Shown here: piece by piece, positions 38,956 to 47,072 of the stretch | Position numbering within the stretch: the stretch's first letter is position 1 | Layout: every line of letters starts with the position of its first letter | Assembly: GCF_024346395.1 (NCBI RefSeq) | Contig: NZ_JAGQCW010000009.1 | Location: 1 to 64,000 of the forward strand | Length of the DNA: 64,000 nucleotides | Direction: 5' to 3' | Origin: Cyanobium sp. AMD-g | GTDB taxonomy: Bacteria; Cyanobacteriota; Cyanobacteriia; PCC-6307; Cyanobiaceae | Position numbers and translations under genes: made by a program | The notes under the pieces: model-generated | What the model saw: the letters and a program-made list of their open reading frames with translations, nothing else | What the model was told of the DNA's origin: nothing | Databases searched by the model: none

Positions 38956-40867
38956 GGCTGCGGCGGAACCAGCTTTCCGGCGCGATCCGCTGCAGGCTTC
39001 GCAGCAGCACCTGTGGCAGGGTGCGCAGCTCGAAGGGGGCCCGCAGGGTGGGCCAAAGACCCTCGCGTCGGTAGAGCAAGGTCTCGAGCTGATCCCGCTG
39101 CAAGGGGGTGAGCGGTCCCCAGGTTCCGCCGATGGCAGCGCCGCGTTGGGCCACCCGCACGAACGGCAGTGTTTGGCCTGGCAGAAGGCCCTCCACGCAG
39201 AGGCGGGCGGTGGCCTCCAGGGCGCGGGCAGCGTCTTTGCTCTCCAGGCTGAGTTCGGCGCCCGTGGCACTGATCGCCTGCAGCCGTCCCGGCACCATCC
39301 CCCCCTGGTGGTGCAGCCGGACCGGCAGGGACAGGGCGAACCAGGGCACCCCATCACTCCGGGGCCGATCCCAGCAGCTCCGGATCGCCAGCAGCAGCAG
39401 CAGAGCGTTGAGCAGGCTCCAGCCCAGCAGCACCCCGAGGGTGGCGGCCGAGACCGGCAGCGCCGCCCCCTGGCCCGCCAGCAGCGGCTGCCGACCCGAC
39501 GCCAGGTTGGCCAAGGCCAGAAGTTGCAGGCCGAGCAGCACCAGCAGCGGCAGTAGCAGGCCCGCATCGGGGCCGGTGGGCCCCTGGCCGGTTACCGCCT
39601 TCGGGGTGACCCGGAACTGCCGCGGCCGCCCCAGGGCCGTGGACACCACGGCGGCGCAGATCGGCAGCAGGAAGATCCAGCGGTAAAGCTCCGGCAGGAT
39701 CGCCGCCCGGGAGTGGCCGCTCAGCCAGCGGGTGAGCAGCCATTGGCAGAGGAAGAACGGCAGGGCCACGCTGACCAGCGCTTCCCCGCCGATCAGGATC
39801 GGGGCAATGCCCAGCAGGCCCAGGCTGAGCGGTGTGCAGAGCATCACCAACTGGGCCGGGAAACTGAACCAGTGCAGGATGCCCTCGCTGTAGGCCAGCC
39901 GTTGCAGTGGACTGAGCCCGGGGATCCGCAGCGGGTCGGCGCCCGTGCGCAGGGTCTGCAGCGAACCGCTGCCCCAGCGGCAGCGTTGCCGGGCCATGGC
40001 CGCCGCCGTGAACGGGGCCAGGCCGGCGCTGAGCTTCTCCGAGAGGTAGTGGTTGCGGTAGCCCGCGGCCGTGATCCGGATACCGGTGGCGAGATCCTCC
40101 GAGGGAGTGGCCGTTTCGAAGCCCCCCACCCGCTCCAGGGCGTGGCGCCGCATCACGAACGAGGTGCCGGCGCAGACCACCGCATTGAGGTTCTGGCGGG
40201 TGGGCTGGATCCAGCGGTAGAAGCTCTCCTCATCCGGCAGCAGCCAGCGCTCCAGCCGCAGGTTGCGCATCACAGGATCGGCATTCATGTAGCTCTGGGG
40301 GGTCTGCACGAACCCCACGGACGGGTCCGTGAACAGGCCGACCGTGCGGCTCAGGAACGGCCGCAGGGGCACGACATCGGCATCGAACACCGCCACCAGA
40401 TCGCCCTGGCAGTGGCGCAGACCGTGGTTGAGGTTGCCGGCCTTGGCGTGGGCGTGGTCGACCCGGGCGAGGTAGCGGCAGCCGAGGCGGTCACAGAGTT
40501 CGGCCAGCTCCGGCCGCCCAGCATCATCCAGCAGCCAGACCGTCAGCGCCGGGTAGTCCATCGCCAGGCAGCCCCGCAGGCAGCGTTCCACCAGTTCGGC
40601 TGGTTCCCCACAGGTGGGCACAAGCACATCGACCGCCGGGGCCGGCATCGGGATCGGGCCTGCGGCAGGCGCGGGCCGCGCGGGCAGCAGGGTGAACCAG
40701 AGTTGCAGGAAGAAGCCGGCCAGCAGAACCAGTTCGGCGGCCAGCGTCAGCAGGCTCACCGTGGTGGACAGAGGGGTGGCCAGGTTGAGGCTTGCGTTGA
40801 GGCGCCAGCTCAGATAGCGGGCCCCCAGCACCGTCAGCAGCAACACGGCCCAGGGCAAGCGCGTCAT
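38864..40867 (-). CDS. bcsA: cellulose-synthase-like glycosyltransferase family 2 with PilZ domain
   Basis: 667 residues from ATG 40867. Two N-terminal membrane helices, a GT2 core and four or more helices are followed by a PilZ-like C-terminal domain. Active-site motifs are DVLVPTCGEP, LLDDAGRPE, AVFDADVVP (DxD), PSEDLATGIR (SED for TED) and QRCRWGSGS (QxxRW). No BcsB partner is nearby. It could polymerise a beta-linked glucan in the envelope, and PilZ suggests c-di-GMP control. The RxxxR motif of PilZ is not obvious. A terminator at 40950 argues against longer starts. Confidence 0.87.
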   Translation of the reverse strand: MTRLPWAVLLLTVLGARYLSWRLNASLNLATPLSTTVSLLTLAAELVLLAGFFLQLWFTLLPARPAPAAGPIPMPAPAVDVLVPTCGEPAELVERCLRGCLAMDYPALTVWLLDDAGRPELAELCDRLGCRYLARVDHAHAKAGNLNHGLRHCQGDLVAVFDADVVPLRPFLSRTVGLFTDPSVGFVQTPQSYMNADPVMRNLRLERWLLPDEESFYRWIQPTRQNLNAVVCAGTSFVMRRHALERVGGFETATPSEDLATGIRITAAGYRNHYLSEKLSAGLAPFTAAAMARQRCRWGSGSLQTLRTGADPLRIPGLSPLQRLAYSEGILHWFSFPAQLVMLCTPLSLGLLGIAPILIGGEALVSVALPFFLCQWLLTRWLSGHSRAAILPELYRWIFLLPICAAVVSTALGRPRQFRVTPKAVTGQGPTGPDAGLLLPLLVLLGLQLLALANLASGRQPLLAGQGAALPVSAATLGVLLGWSLLNALLLLLAIRSCWDRPRSDGVPWFALSLPVRLHHQGGMVPGRLQAISATGAELSLESKDAARALEATARLCVEGLLPGQTLPFVRVAQRGAAIGGTWGPLTPLQRDQLETLLYRREGLWPTLRAPFELRTLPQVLLRSLQRIAPESWFRRSLIPQLPPLAGLPLPRRADLPARAGAPDPAR

Positions 40868-40949
40868 CGACCCTGTCCAATTGTTAAGCAAACCTAGGTG
40901 GTTTCCACGGGTCCCGGCCGCGGCCCCCCTCCACGCCAGCGGCTCCCAT

Positions 40950-40981
40950 GAAAAAGCCCGGCTTCCAGGAGAGCCGGGCTT
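40950..40981 (-). terminator. intrinsic terminator upstream of bcsA-like gene
   Basis: On the minus strand AAGCCCGGCT and AGCCGGGCTT pair (10 base pairs) around a 7-base loop, followed by T5. It ends transcription arriving from the right. The nearest gene is the glutamine-synthetase-like gene 500 bases away. Confidence 0.75.
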
Positions 40982-41495
40982 GGGGTGGAACGGGGATCGT
41001 TCCTGGCTTGTGTTGATGGGTCTGATGTCGGTGTGTGCTTGACGATCAGAAGGGCTGACGATCAGGTCCTTGGAGACCGTTGATGGGTGATGACGAAAAG
41101 GGGCCGAGGATGCCCACACCGTCATAATCGCGCCATCGAAAAGAGGTCAGCTGAGATGGGGATCCGTGGGAGTCCCCGGGGGGTGGTTTTCGGAGTCGGA
41201 GTTGCGGGCGGTGGCACCTGGGGCCGAGGCATCCAGGAGCTGGCTTCCGTAGACCCGTGGGCACCTGCACGATGCATCGGGTGATCTGCAAGAGAACGGG
41301 AAACCGTTGGTGGGAACAAGACTGTTGGAGCAGGGGCCTGCCGTCAACGAACTCCTGACATCTGACCGGGTGGTGTCTCTTCCATCGCTGGAGCCTCCTG
41401 GTTGATGTCGTCACTCTCTTCCTTCTGGAGCGTCCTGGCTATAGGCAGTTCTGCTGATCTTCCCCTGGCCCGGAGATGACGGGCCCCTGGCGATC
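40982..41495. other. 514-base intergenic region with no clear gene
   Basis: No convincing protein frame on either strand: the frames present use atypical codons and lack ribosome sites. No tRNA, rnpB, ssrA or 6S RNA landmark was recognised. It ends at a strong terminator (40950-40981), so it may be a long 3' leader or hold an unannotated small RNA. A few imperfect inverted repeats are present. Confidence 0.4.
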
Positions 41496-42743
41496 TCAGC
41501 CATCGCTGCGCTGGGCGATCAGGGCTTCGTAGGCCGTGCAGAACACCTCGCCCAGGGAGTCCCGCAGCGGTCCGTCGTGGCGGAACGCCTCCAGGGCATC
41601 GGCCTGACAGGTGGGCAGGGAGGGCGCACCGTCGGGTGCCTGCACATAGGTGTTTCGATCGCTGCGGGGGCCAGGGTCGAGGCGGCGTTCGATGCCGTCG
41701 AGCCCCGCCGCCAGCACGGCGGCCTGGAGCAGATAGGGGTTGGCGGCGCCGTCACCGAGGCGCAGTTCGATCCGTTGGTCGTCGGGGATGCGCACCATGT
41801 GGGTGCGGTTGTTGCCGCCGTAACTGATCCAGGACGGCGACCAGGTGGCACCGGAGCTGGTGACCGATCGGGCCAGGCGCCGGTAGCTGCCGGCCACCGG
41901 ATTGGTGAGGGCGCACAGGGCCGGGGCGTGGGCCAGCAGGCCGGCGAGAAACTGATAGGCGAGTTCCGACAGGCCCTTCTCCCCCGCAGGGTCGTGGAAC
42001 ACGTTGTGCCCCGCTTCGTCCCAGAGGGAGGCGTGCAGGTGGGCGCCGTTGCCGGTGAGGGCCGGGATCGGCTTGGGCTGGAAGCTCACCCGCACGCCAT
42101 GGCGTTCAGCCAGCGCGGCCGCCATGACCCGGAAGAAGGCATGGCGGTCGGCGGTCAGCAGGGATTCGGCATAGGTCCAGTTGAGCTCGAACTGGCCGTT
42201 GGCGTCCTCGTGATCGGCCTGGTACGGCCCCCAGCCGAGGTTCTCCATGCCCTCGAGCAGCTCACTGATCAGGGGGTAATGGCGCATCAGGGCCAGCTGG
42301 TCGTAGCAGGGCTTCGACTGCCGATCGAGTCCATCGGCGATGGCCTCCCGCTCCGGGTCCATCAGGAAGAACTCCGCCTCCACGCCACTGCGGAACTGCA
42401 GGCCCAGGGCGGCCGCCCTGGCGATCTGCCGTTGCAGCACACGGCGGGGGGACTGCTCCAGCGCCACGCCCTCCACCTGCAGATCGGTGGCCACCCAGGC
42501 CACCTCCTTCTGCCAGGGCAGCACCATCAGGCTGGTGGCATCGGGGATCGCCAGCACGTCCGGGTCGGCCGGCGTCATGTCGAGCCAGGCGGCGAAACCG
42601 GCGAAACCGGCCCCGGAACGGGCCAGTTCGGCGGCCGCGGCGGCTGGTACAAGCTTGGCCCGCTGCACCCCGAACAGATCGCAGAACGAGAACAGGAAGT
42701 GCCGGATGCCATGGGTGGCGGCGAAGCGGGCCAGGTCGGTCAT
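41496..42743 (-). CDS. glutamine-synthetase-family ligase (gamma-glutamyl-type), copy 1
   Basis: 415 residues, shorter than GlnA. Metal/ATP residues conserved with GS are GVEAEFFLMD, DHEDANGQFELNW, GNGAHLHASLWDE (HxH intact), NPVAGSYRRL and RIELRLGDGAANPYLLQAA. The N-terminus FLFSFCDLFGVQRAKLVP is the GS beta-grasp. Such short GS-like proteins ligate glutamate to amines other than ammonia (ethanolamine, polyamines, isopropylamine). The substrate here is unknown. It ends a minus-strand block after a desaturase and a hydrolase, and has a paralogue at 49766 inside the guanidine operon. Confidence 0.88.
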   Translation of the reverse strand: MTDLARFAATHGIRHFLFSFCDLFGVQRAKLVPAAAAAELARSGAGFAGFAAWLDMTPADPDVLAIPDATSLMVLPWQKEVAWVATDLQVEGVALEQSPRRVLQRQIARAAALGLQFRSGVEAEFFLMDPEREAIADGLDRQSKPCYDQLALMRHYPLISELLEGMENLGWGPYQADHEDANGQFELNWTYAESLLTADRHAFFRVMAAALAERHGVRVSFQPKPIPALTGNGAHLHASLWDEAGHNVFHDPAGEKGLSELAYQFLAGLLAHAPALCALTNPVAGSYRRLARSVTSSGATWSPSWISYGGNNRTHMVRIPDDQRIELRLGDGAANPYLLQAAVLAAGLDGIERRLDPGPRSDRNTYVQAPDGAPSLPTCQADALEAFRHDGPLRDSLGEVFCTAYEALIAQRSDG

Positions 42744-42785
42744 CGGTTGGTGGTGAGGGGATGGGGGACGGGGGCCTTGGCGACG

Positions 42786-43817
42786 TCAGCCGGCGCAGAG
42801 CCGGTCCACGGCGGCCCGCAGCTGGCGCTGCTCGGCCGGGGCGTCCCGGGGATTGCCGGCCCTGTGCCCCAGGTCGGACTCCAGGACCTCGAAGTGGGCA
42901 CCGCTGATCAGGGCGGCCTCGGCTCCACAGTCCTCGGGGGTGAAGTAGAGGTCGTGGCGACCGGCGATCACGGTGGTGCGGGCCTGGATCCGGCCCAGGG
43001 CTGCGGCCAGATCGGCCTCGGCGTCCCCCGTGGCGACCCCCGCGGCGGCGGCCACATCGTTCGTCAGCCAGACATCCAGCATCGCCAGCAGGTCGTGGGG
43101 GTCGTGGCGGCGGTAGGCCGGCAGCCAGGCCTCCTCCACGTAGGCCTCGACGCTGGTGTAACCCAGCTGCTGATGGGCACCGCGGCGGTAGAAGGACTGG
43201 CTCGCGGCCCAGCTGGCGTAGATGAGGGCAAAGGTGCGCAACCCCTGCTCCGGTGCACCCCGGAAGCGGTGTCCATCCCAGCTGGAATCGGCAGTGAGGG
43301 CCTGGCGCAGGCTGAGCAGGAACACCCGGTTGTGGGCCGTGGTGCGCGCCGTGCCACACACACAGCACATCCGCTGGGTTCGTTCCGGCTCCAGCACCCC
43401 CCAGTGGTAGGCCTGCTGGGCCCCCATCGACCAGCCGTAGATCAGGGCCGGCGAGGTCACCGCGAACACCTCCTCCAACAGCCGGCGCTGGGCGGCCACG
43501 TTGTCGCGGTGATCGACGGGCCAGCGGCCGCCGGCCAGCCCAGGATCACCGCTGCTCGGGCTGCTGGAGCGGCCGTTGCCGAACTGGCTCACCAGCACCA
43601 CGCACCAGCGTTCCGGATCGAGGATCGGGCCCACCACCCAGTCGATGTCCTCCGGCCAGGCGCCATAGGAGCTCGGGTAGAGCACCAGGTTGGAGCGGTC
43701 GCCTGCGAGCGTTCCGTAGACCCGGTAGTCGAGCCAGGCGGCGGGAAGCGTTCCCCCCGTGGCGAGGGGAAAATCCCCGAGCGCGAAGCGGCGCGGGGAC
43801 GCGGGGGTGGGTGGCAA
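42786..43817 (-). CDS. alpha/beta hydrolase (homoserine-acetyltransferase-like)
   Basis: About 343 residues. The fold has WLDYRVYGTLAGDRSNLVLYPSSYG, the nucleophile elbow LIYGWSMGAQQAYHW (GWSMG, serine), and a likely catalytic aspartate and histidine in ARTTVIAGRHDLYFTPED and LESDLGHRAG. This is the layout of MetX-type and related hydrolases. Without the homoserine motif its substrate is unknown: ester, amide or acyl transfer are possible. The start is uncertain; a TTG at 43817 is used, because no ATG is near. It follows the desaturase by 11 bases. Confidence 0.78.
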   Translation of the reverse strand: MPPTPASPRRFALGDFPLATGGTLPAAWLDYRVYGTLAGDRSNLVLYPSSYGAWPEDIDWVVGPILDPERWCVVLVSQFGNGRSSSPSSGDPGLAGGRWPVDHRDNVAAQRRLLEEVFAVTSPALIYGWSMGAQQAYHWGVLEPERTQRMCCVCGTARTTAHNRVFLLSLRQALTADSSWDGHRFRGAPEQGLRTFALIYASWAASQSFYRRGAHQQLGYTSVEAYVEEAWLPAYRRHDPHDLLAMLDVWLTNDVAAAAGVATGDAEADLAAALGRIQARTTVIAGRHDLYFTPEDCGAEAALISGAHFEVLESDLGHRAGNPRDAPAEQRQLRAAVDRLCAG

Positions 43818-43828
43818 GGGATCTGGAC

Positions 43829-44869
43829 TCAGGGGAGGGCGAGCCGGGAGGGGTCCTGCAGGAAGCTGCGGTGCACCGCTAGGTAGCCCTGGCCCGTGTG
43901 CACCAGATGGGGGGCCAGATGGCCATGGGCCTCGGCCAGGGCGTGAAAGGGGAGCGAGGGGTAAAGGTGGTGCTCGACGTGGAAGGGCATCTCCCACATC
44001 AGCCAGCGCAGGGGCCCCAGGGTGCTGGTGGTGCGGGTGTTGCTCAGTCCGTCGGCGTCCGTGCTGCAGCCGCCGTGCTCGGCCATCAGCACGAAGCGCA
44101 GCAGCGGCTGGCCAACCGCGAGGGGCAGCATCCAGAACCAGAATAGGGCGGCGTTGGCCTGCCACAGGGAGGCCACCAGCAGCACGGCGTAAACGCCGAA
44201 TTGAAGCCGGATCGAGCGTGTGACGGCCGCGGCCGCCTCGGCGGGGATGTAGGGCCTGCCGCCGAAGCCACCGTGCAGGCCGGCGGCATGGCCCCGGAGC
44301 TTGCCGATCCACCAGGGAAGGCCACTGAGCTCCAGCAGATAGCCGGCCAGGGTGCTGGGGGGGGCGTCCTCCAGCTCCGGATCAAGGCCCGGCTGGTGGG
44401 TGAAGCGATGGTGCCACTGGTGGTAGCGGCGGTAGTAATCGGCGTTGTAGAAGCTCAGTACACCGGCCCACCAGGCCACGGCGTCGTTGAGACCCTTGCC
44501 GGCAAAGGCGGTGCGGTGACCGCACTCGTGCATGGCGCAGAAGCCGAAAGCCAGGCCCCAGCCCAGCAGCAGCAGGCCCACCAGCCGCAGAGCCCAGAAC
44601 GCTGCAGCGGGAAGGGTGGGCGGCATGGGCCATCCCCACAGCAGAGCCCCCAGCCCGAGCACCGAGATGTGGAAGGCCAGCCGGCGCCAGCCGGGCCCGT
44701 CCCGTCGCTCGTTGAGGCGCTGCAGCAGCGGACCGGACAACAGTGGAAGAGCGGCGCCCGGGCCGGCCGCCGGTGGCGCGGAGGGTGGTGAGGCGGTCAA
44801 GAAGGTCGCCGTTGGTCGGCGGTGGGAGACGTCGTCAACCCACTGTCCCGCTCGGAGTCCGCCGGACAC
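43829..44869 (-). CDS. membrane fatty-acid-desaturase-like diiron enzyme
   Basis: 346 residues from a GTG. Three histidine boxes are intact: HECGHRT, HQWHHRFTH and HVEHHLYPS, with four membrane helices between them. This family includes acyl-lipid desaturases and hydroxylases such as beta-carotene or alkane hydroxylases. It sits in an operon with an alpha/beta hydrolase and a GS-like ligase, beside a guanidine cluster, which is not the setting of a normal lipid desaturase. The substrate may be a nitrogen compound or a lipid. It uses reduced ferredoxin or rubredoxin. The first 40 residues are low complexity and the start is uncertain. Confidence 0.85.
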   Translation of the reverse strand: MSGGLRAGQWVDDVSHRRPTATFLTASPPSAPPAAGPGAALPLLSGPLLQRLNERRDGPGWRRLAFHISVLGLGALLWGWPMPPTLPAAAFWALRLVGLLLLGWGLAFGFCAMHECGHRTAFAGKGLNDAVAWWAGVLSFYNADYYRRYHQWHHRFTHQPGLDPELEDAPPSTLAGYLLELSGLPWWIGKLRGHAAGLHGGFGGRPYIPAEAAAAVTRSIRLQFGVYAVLLVASLWQANAALFWFWMLPLAVGQPLLRFVLMAEHGGCSTDADGLSNTRTTSTLGPLRWLMWEMPFHVEHHLYPSLPFHALAEAHGHLAPHLVHTGQGYLAVHRSFLQDPSRLALP

Positions 44870-44971
44870 CGTTCGTCACGAACACTTGCACCGGGTGTGG
44901 CTCCCGGTGGGGATGGTGACCCGCCGGGGGCCTGCGGCAGGGAAGAGTGGGATCTGTGTCGTGACGCTCCG

Positions 44972-45832
44972 GTGCCTTCCCTGCTGTTCTTCTCCCTCTG
45001 GGGCTTTGAGGGGCCCCTCAGCACGGCCCTGGAGACGGCCGAGCGGGGGGGCTTCGACGGGCTGGAGCTGAACATTCAGCATCCGTCCCTGATCGGCGAC
45101 CCGGACGGACCCGCCCGCCTGCAGGAGGCCGGCAGACCCCTGGTGCTGGAGGTGGTCACCGGCGGCGGTTACGTGCCGGAGTTGGCCGTCACGCCGACGC
45201 AGCATCTGGCGGAACTTGCTGACCAACTGAGCCGATGCGCCGAACTCCGCCCCCACCGGGTGACCGTGCTCACCGGCAGCGACGCCTGGCCCCTGGAACG
45301 GCAACGGTCCTTCCTGGCCGAGGCCCAGGCGCTGGCCGCCGCCAGCGGCCTGCCGGTGAGCTTTGAAACCCACCGGTCCAGGTGCCTGGGGATGCCCTGG
45401 ACGATCACGCTGCTGCTGCAGGCCGTCCCGGGGCTGCGGCTGACGGCCGACCTGAGCCACTGGTGCGTCGTGTCCGAACGGCTGATGACCCCGGACCTGG
45501 AGCCGGTGCAGGTAATGGCCGACCGGGTCGACCACATCCATGCCCGGGTGGGCCATGCCCAGGGTCCCCAGGTGTCCCATCCCTTCGCCCCCGAGCATGC
45601 GGAGGCCCTGGCGGCCCATCGGGCCTGCTGGCAGCTGTTCAGTGCCCGGGCGCTGGAGCGCGGGGCGCCGCCGCCCAGCTTCACGCCCGAATTCGGACCG
45701 GACGGCTACATGCCCACCCTGCCGTTCACCGATCAGCCGGTGGCCGATCTGCTGACAATCAACACGGCGATGGCTCAGTGGTTGCGCAGCCAGCCTTTAG
45801 CTGGAAACAGCGATAAGCTGTGTTCATCGTGA
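44972..45832 (+). CDS. sugar-phosphate isomerase/epimerase-like TIM barrel
   Basis: 286 residues from GTG 44972 (no ATG fits). LFFSLWGFEGPLSTALETAERGGFDGLEL starts a barrel of the xylose-isomerase-like AP-endonuclease-2 family. Metal-site segments are LVLEVVTGGGYVP, PVSFETHRSRCLG (Glu), LRLTADLSHWCVV (Asp, His) and FTPEFGPDGYMP (Glu). The spacing E...D...H...E matches Zn or Mn epimerases. The substrate is unclear. It is divergent from the desaturase operon and lies between the two nitrogen blocks. It may form part of the same pathway. Confidence 0.78.
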   Translation: MPSLLFFSLWGFEGPLSTALETAERGGFDGLELNIQHPSLIGDPDGPARLQEAGRPLVLEVVTGGGYVPELAVTPTQHLAELADQLSRCAELRPHRVTVLTGSDAWPLERQRSFLAEAQALAAASGLPVSFETHRSRCLGMPWTITLLLQAVPGLRLTADLSHWCVVSERLMTPDLEPVQVMADRVDHIHARVGHAQGPQVSHPFAPEHAEALAAHRACWQLFSARALERGAPPPSFTPEFGPDGYMPTLPFTDQPVADLLTINTAMAQWLRSQPLAGNSDKLCSS

Positions 45833-45835
45833 ACA
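45821..45835. promoter_or_regulatory. palindrome TGTTCA-TCG-TGAACA
   Basis: Perfect 6-3-6 inverted repeat spanning the isomerase stop codon and 13 bases before the start of the small gene. It could be an operator (size typical of ArsR/MerR-like regulators) or a weak hairpin. No regulator gene for it is adjacent. Confidence 0.3.
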
Positions 45836-45848
45836 GAGTTACGTCGTG

Positions 45849-46064
45849 ATGAACGTGATCGACGCCCCGACCACCACGCCGTCGGCCAACCATTCCAGCG
45901 GAGGGTCCGATCTTCGCCAGGCTGCACTGGTTGCATCCCTGCGCGCCCGCTACGCCATCGCTGAGCAGCGCCAGGACGCGGACGCCAAGCGGGCCCTGTT
46001 CAAGGAGGCCGCCTACCTGGGCATCCGCCCCGACGCGTACCAGGGCTCCAGCAGCGCCGCGTAG
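45849..46064 (+). CDS. small hypothetical protein
   Basis: 71 residues from ATG 45849. After a Thr/Ser-rich tail at the N-terminus comes a helix-rich core, DLRQAALVASLRARYAIAEQ and ADAKRALFKEAAYLGIRPDAY. The 3' end overlaps the Rieske gene on the opposite strand by 52 bases. It has a plausible coding bias, but no known family. Confidence 0.45.
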   Translation: MNVIDAPTTTPSANHSSGGSDLRQAALVASLRARYAIAEQRQDADAKRALFKEAAYLGIRPDAYQGSSSAA

Positions 46065-47062
46065 ATCGCCTGCTGGTGCAGGATCCGGGCCTCCAGCCGG
46101 TGCGGCGGCCCGGTGCGGAACCCCTCGCCGTACCCCCGCTCGGCGGATTCCACCAGCGCGCGGTCTTCGGCGAGGAACTGCACCATCTCCGCCATCAGGG
46201 ACTGCCCTTCCCCCAGGCGCTCCTGCGGGCCCAGAAGCCACACCTGCATGGTGCAGCTGTCCAGATCCTTTGGCAGAAACTGGATCAGGGCCAGGCGTCC
46301 GTCGGGCCACAACAGCAGGTGGTTCCAGGGCGGCAGACCGAAGGTGAGGAATTCGGCGTCCCCTTCCTGCCACGGGGTGGCCAGAACGTTGGCCCAGGTG
46401 CCGAACCGATGGCTGTAGTGGCGTACCGGCCCCTGCATCCGGTGCAGGGTGGTGGGATGGGCGATGGCGACGTGGTAATCGTCGAGGGTGTTGTCGTGGG
46501 CGATTTTCCAGTTGCAGGCCAGGGTTTGCCTGTGGAAGGCCAGGGACGCCAGGGGACGGGCCAGGGCAACGGCGGCTTCCTGCAGCGGCAGATCGAGCTG
46601 CTCATCGAGGGGGATCGGATCGGCACCAAGGGCCACCCAGAGCAGGGAGGCCCGCACCTGGCAGGCGAGGGCCTCCAGCGGCCAGGCTTCGCGATCGAAC
46701 GGTTCGATGAACTCCGCTTCCCGAGCGGCCGCCAGCAGCGTTCCGCCTAGGTCGTAGGTCCAGCCGTGGTAGGGGCACACCAATCTGCGGCAGGCCACGG
46801 TCCCCTCGGCCGGCTCCCGGAAGGCCACGGCCCGGTGGGGACAACGGTTGCGGAAGGCCCGAACGACGCCATCGCTGCCGTGGCAGAGCAGCACCGGCAG
46901 GCCCTGCAGTTCCACCGCCCGTACATGGCCCGCGGGGAGCTCGGCGGCCGCGGCGACGGGATGCCAGAAACGCGATGCATAGTGCACGCGCTCAAGGGCG
47001 GCGACGGCCTCGGAGCGGTAGAGCTCCGGAGGCAGGAAAGCGGCTGTGGCGGCGGACGGCAT
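46013..47062 (-). CDS. Rieske non-heme iron oxygenase
   Basis: 349 residues from ATG 47062. Rieske cluster ligands CPHRAVAF and CPYHGWTYD (CxH-x17-CxxH). The catalytic domain has KIAHDNTLDDYHVAIAHPTTLH with aspartate and two histidines for mononuclear iron. It is a one-protein alpha-type oxygenase like PaO or N-demethylating enzymes, needing ferredoxin reductase from elsewhere. The ATG lies 10 bases after the guanidine-type ABC ATPase, so it is the last gene of that run. N-demethylation or hydroxylation of a substituted guanidine is my inference. Confidence 0.88.
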   Translation of the reverse strand: MPSAATAAFLPPELYRSEAVAALERVHYASRFWHPVAAAAELPAGHVRAVELQGLPVLLCHGSDGVVRAFRNRCPHRAVAFREPAEGTVACRRLVCPYHGWTYDLGGTLLAAAREAEFIEPFDREAWPLEALACQVRASLLWVALGADPIPLDEQLDLPLQEAAVALARPLASLAFHRQTLACNWKIAHDNTLDDYHVAIAHPTTLHRMQGPVRHYSHRFGTWANVLATPWQEGDAEFLTFGLPPWNHLLLWPDGRLALIQFLPKDLDSCTMQVWLLGPQERLGEGQSLMAEMVQFLAEDRALVESAERGYGEGFRTGPPHRLEARILHQQAIYAALLEPWYASGRMPR

Positions 47063-47072
47063 GGCAGGGCGC

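Noticed and set aside
40982-41495. Possible tmRNA, RNase P RNA or 6S RNA in the gap
   Set aside because: None of the conserved blocks of these RNAs were recognised; left as unassigned spacer.
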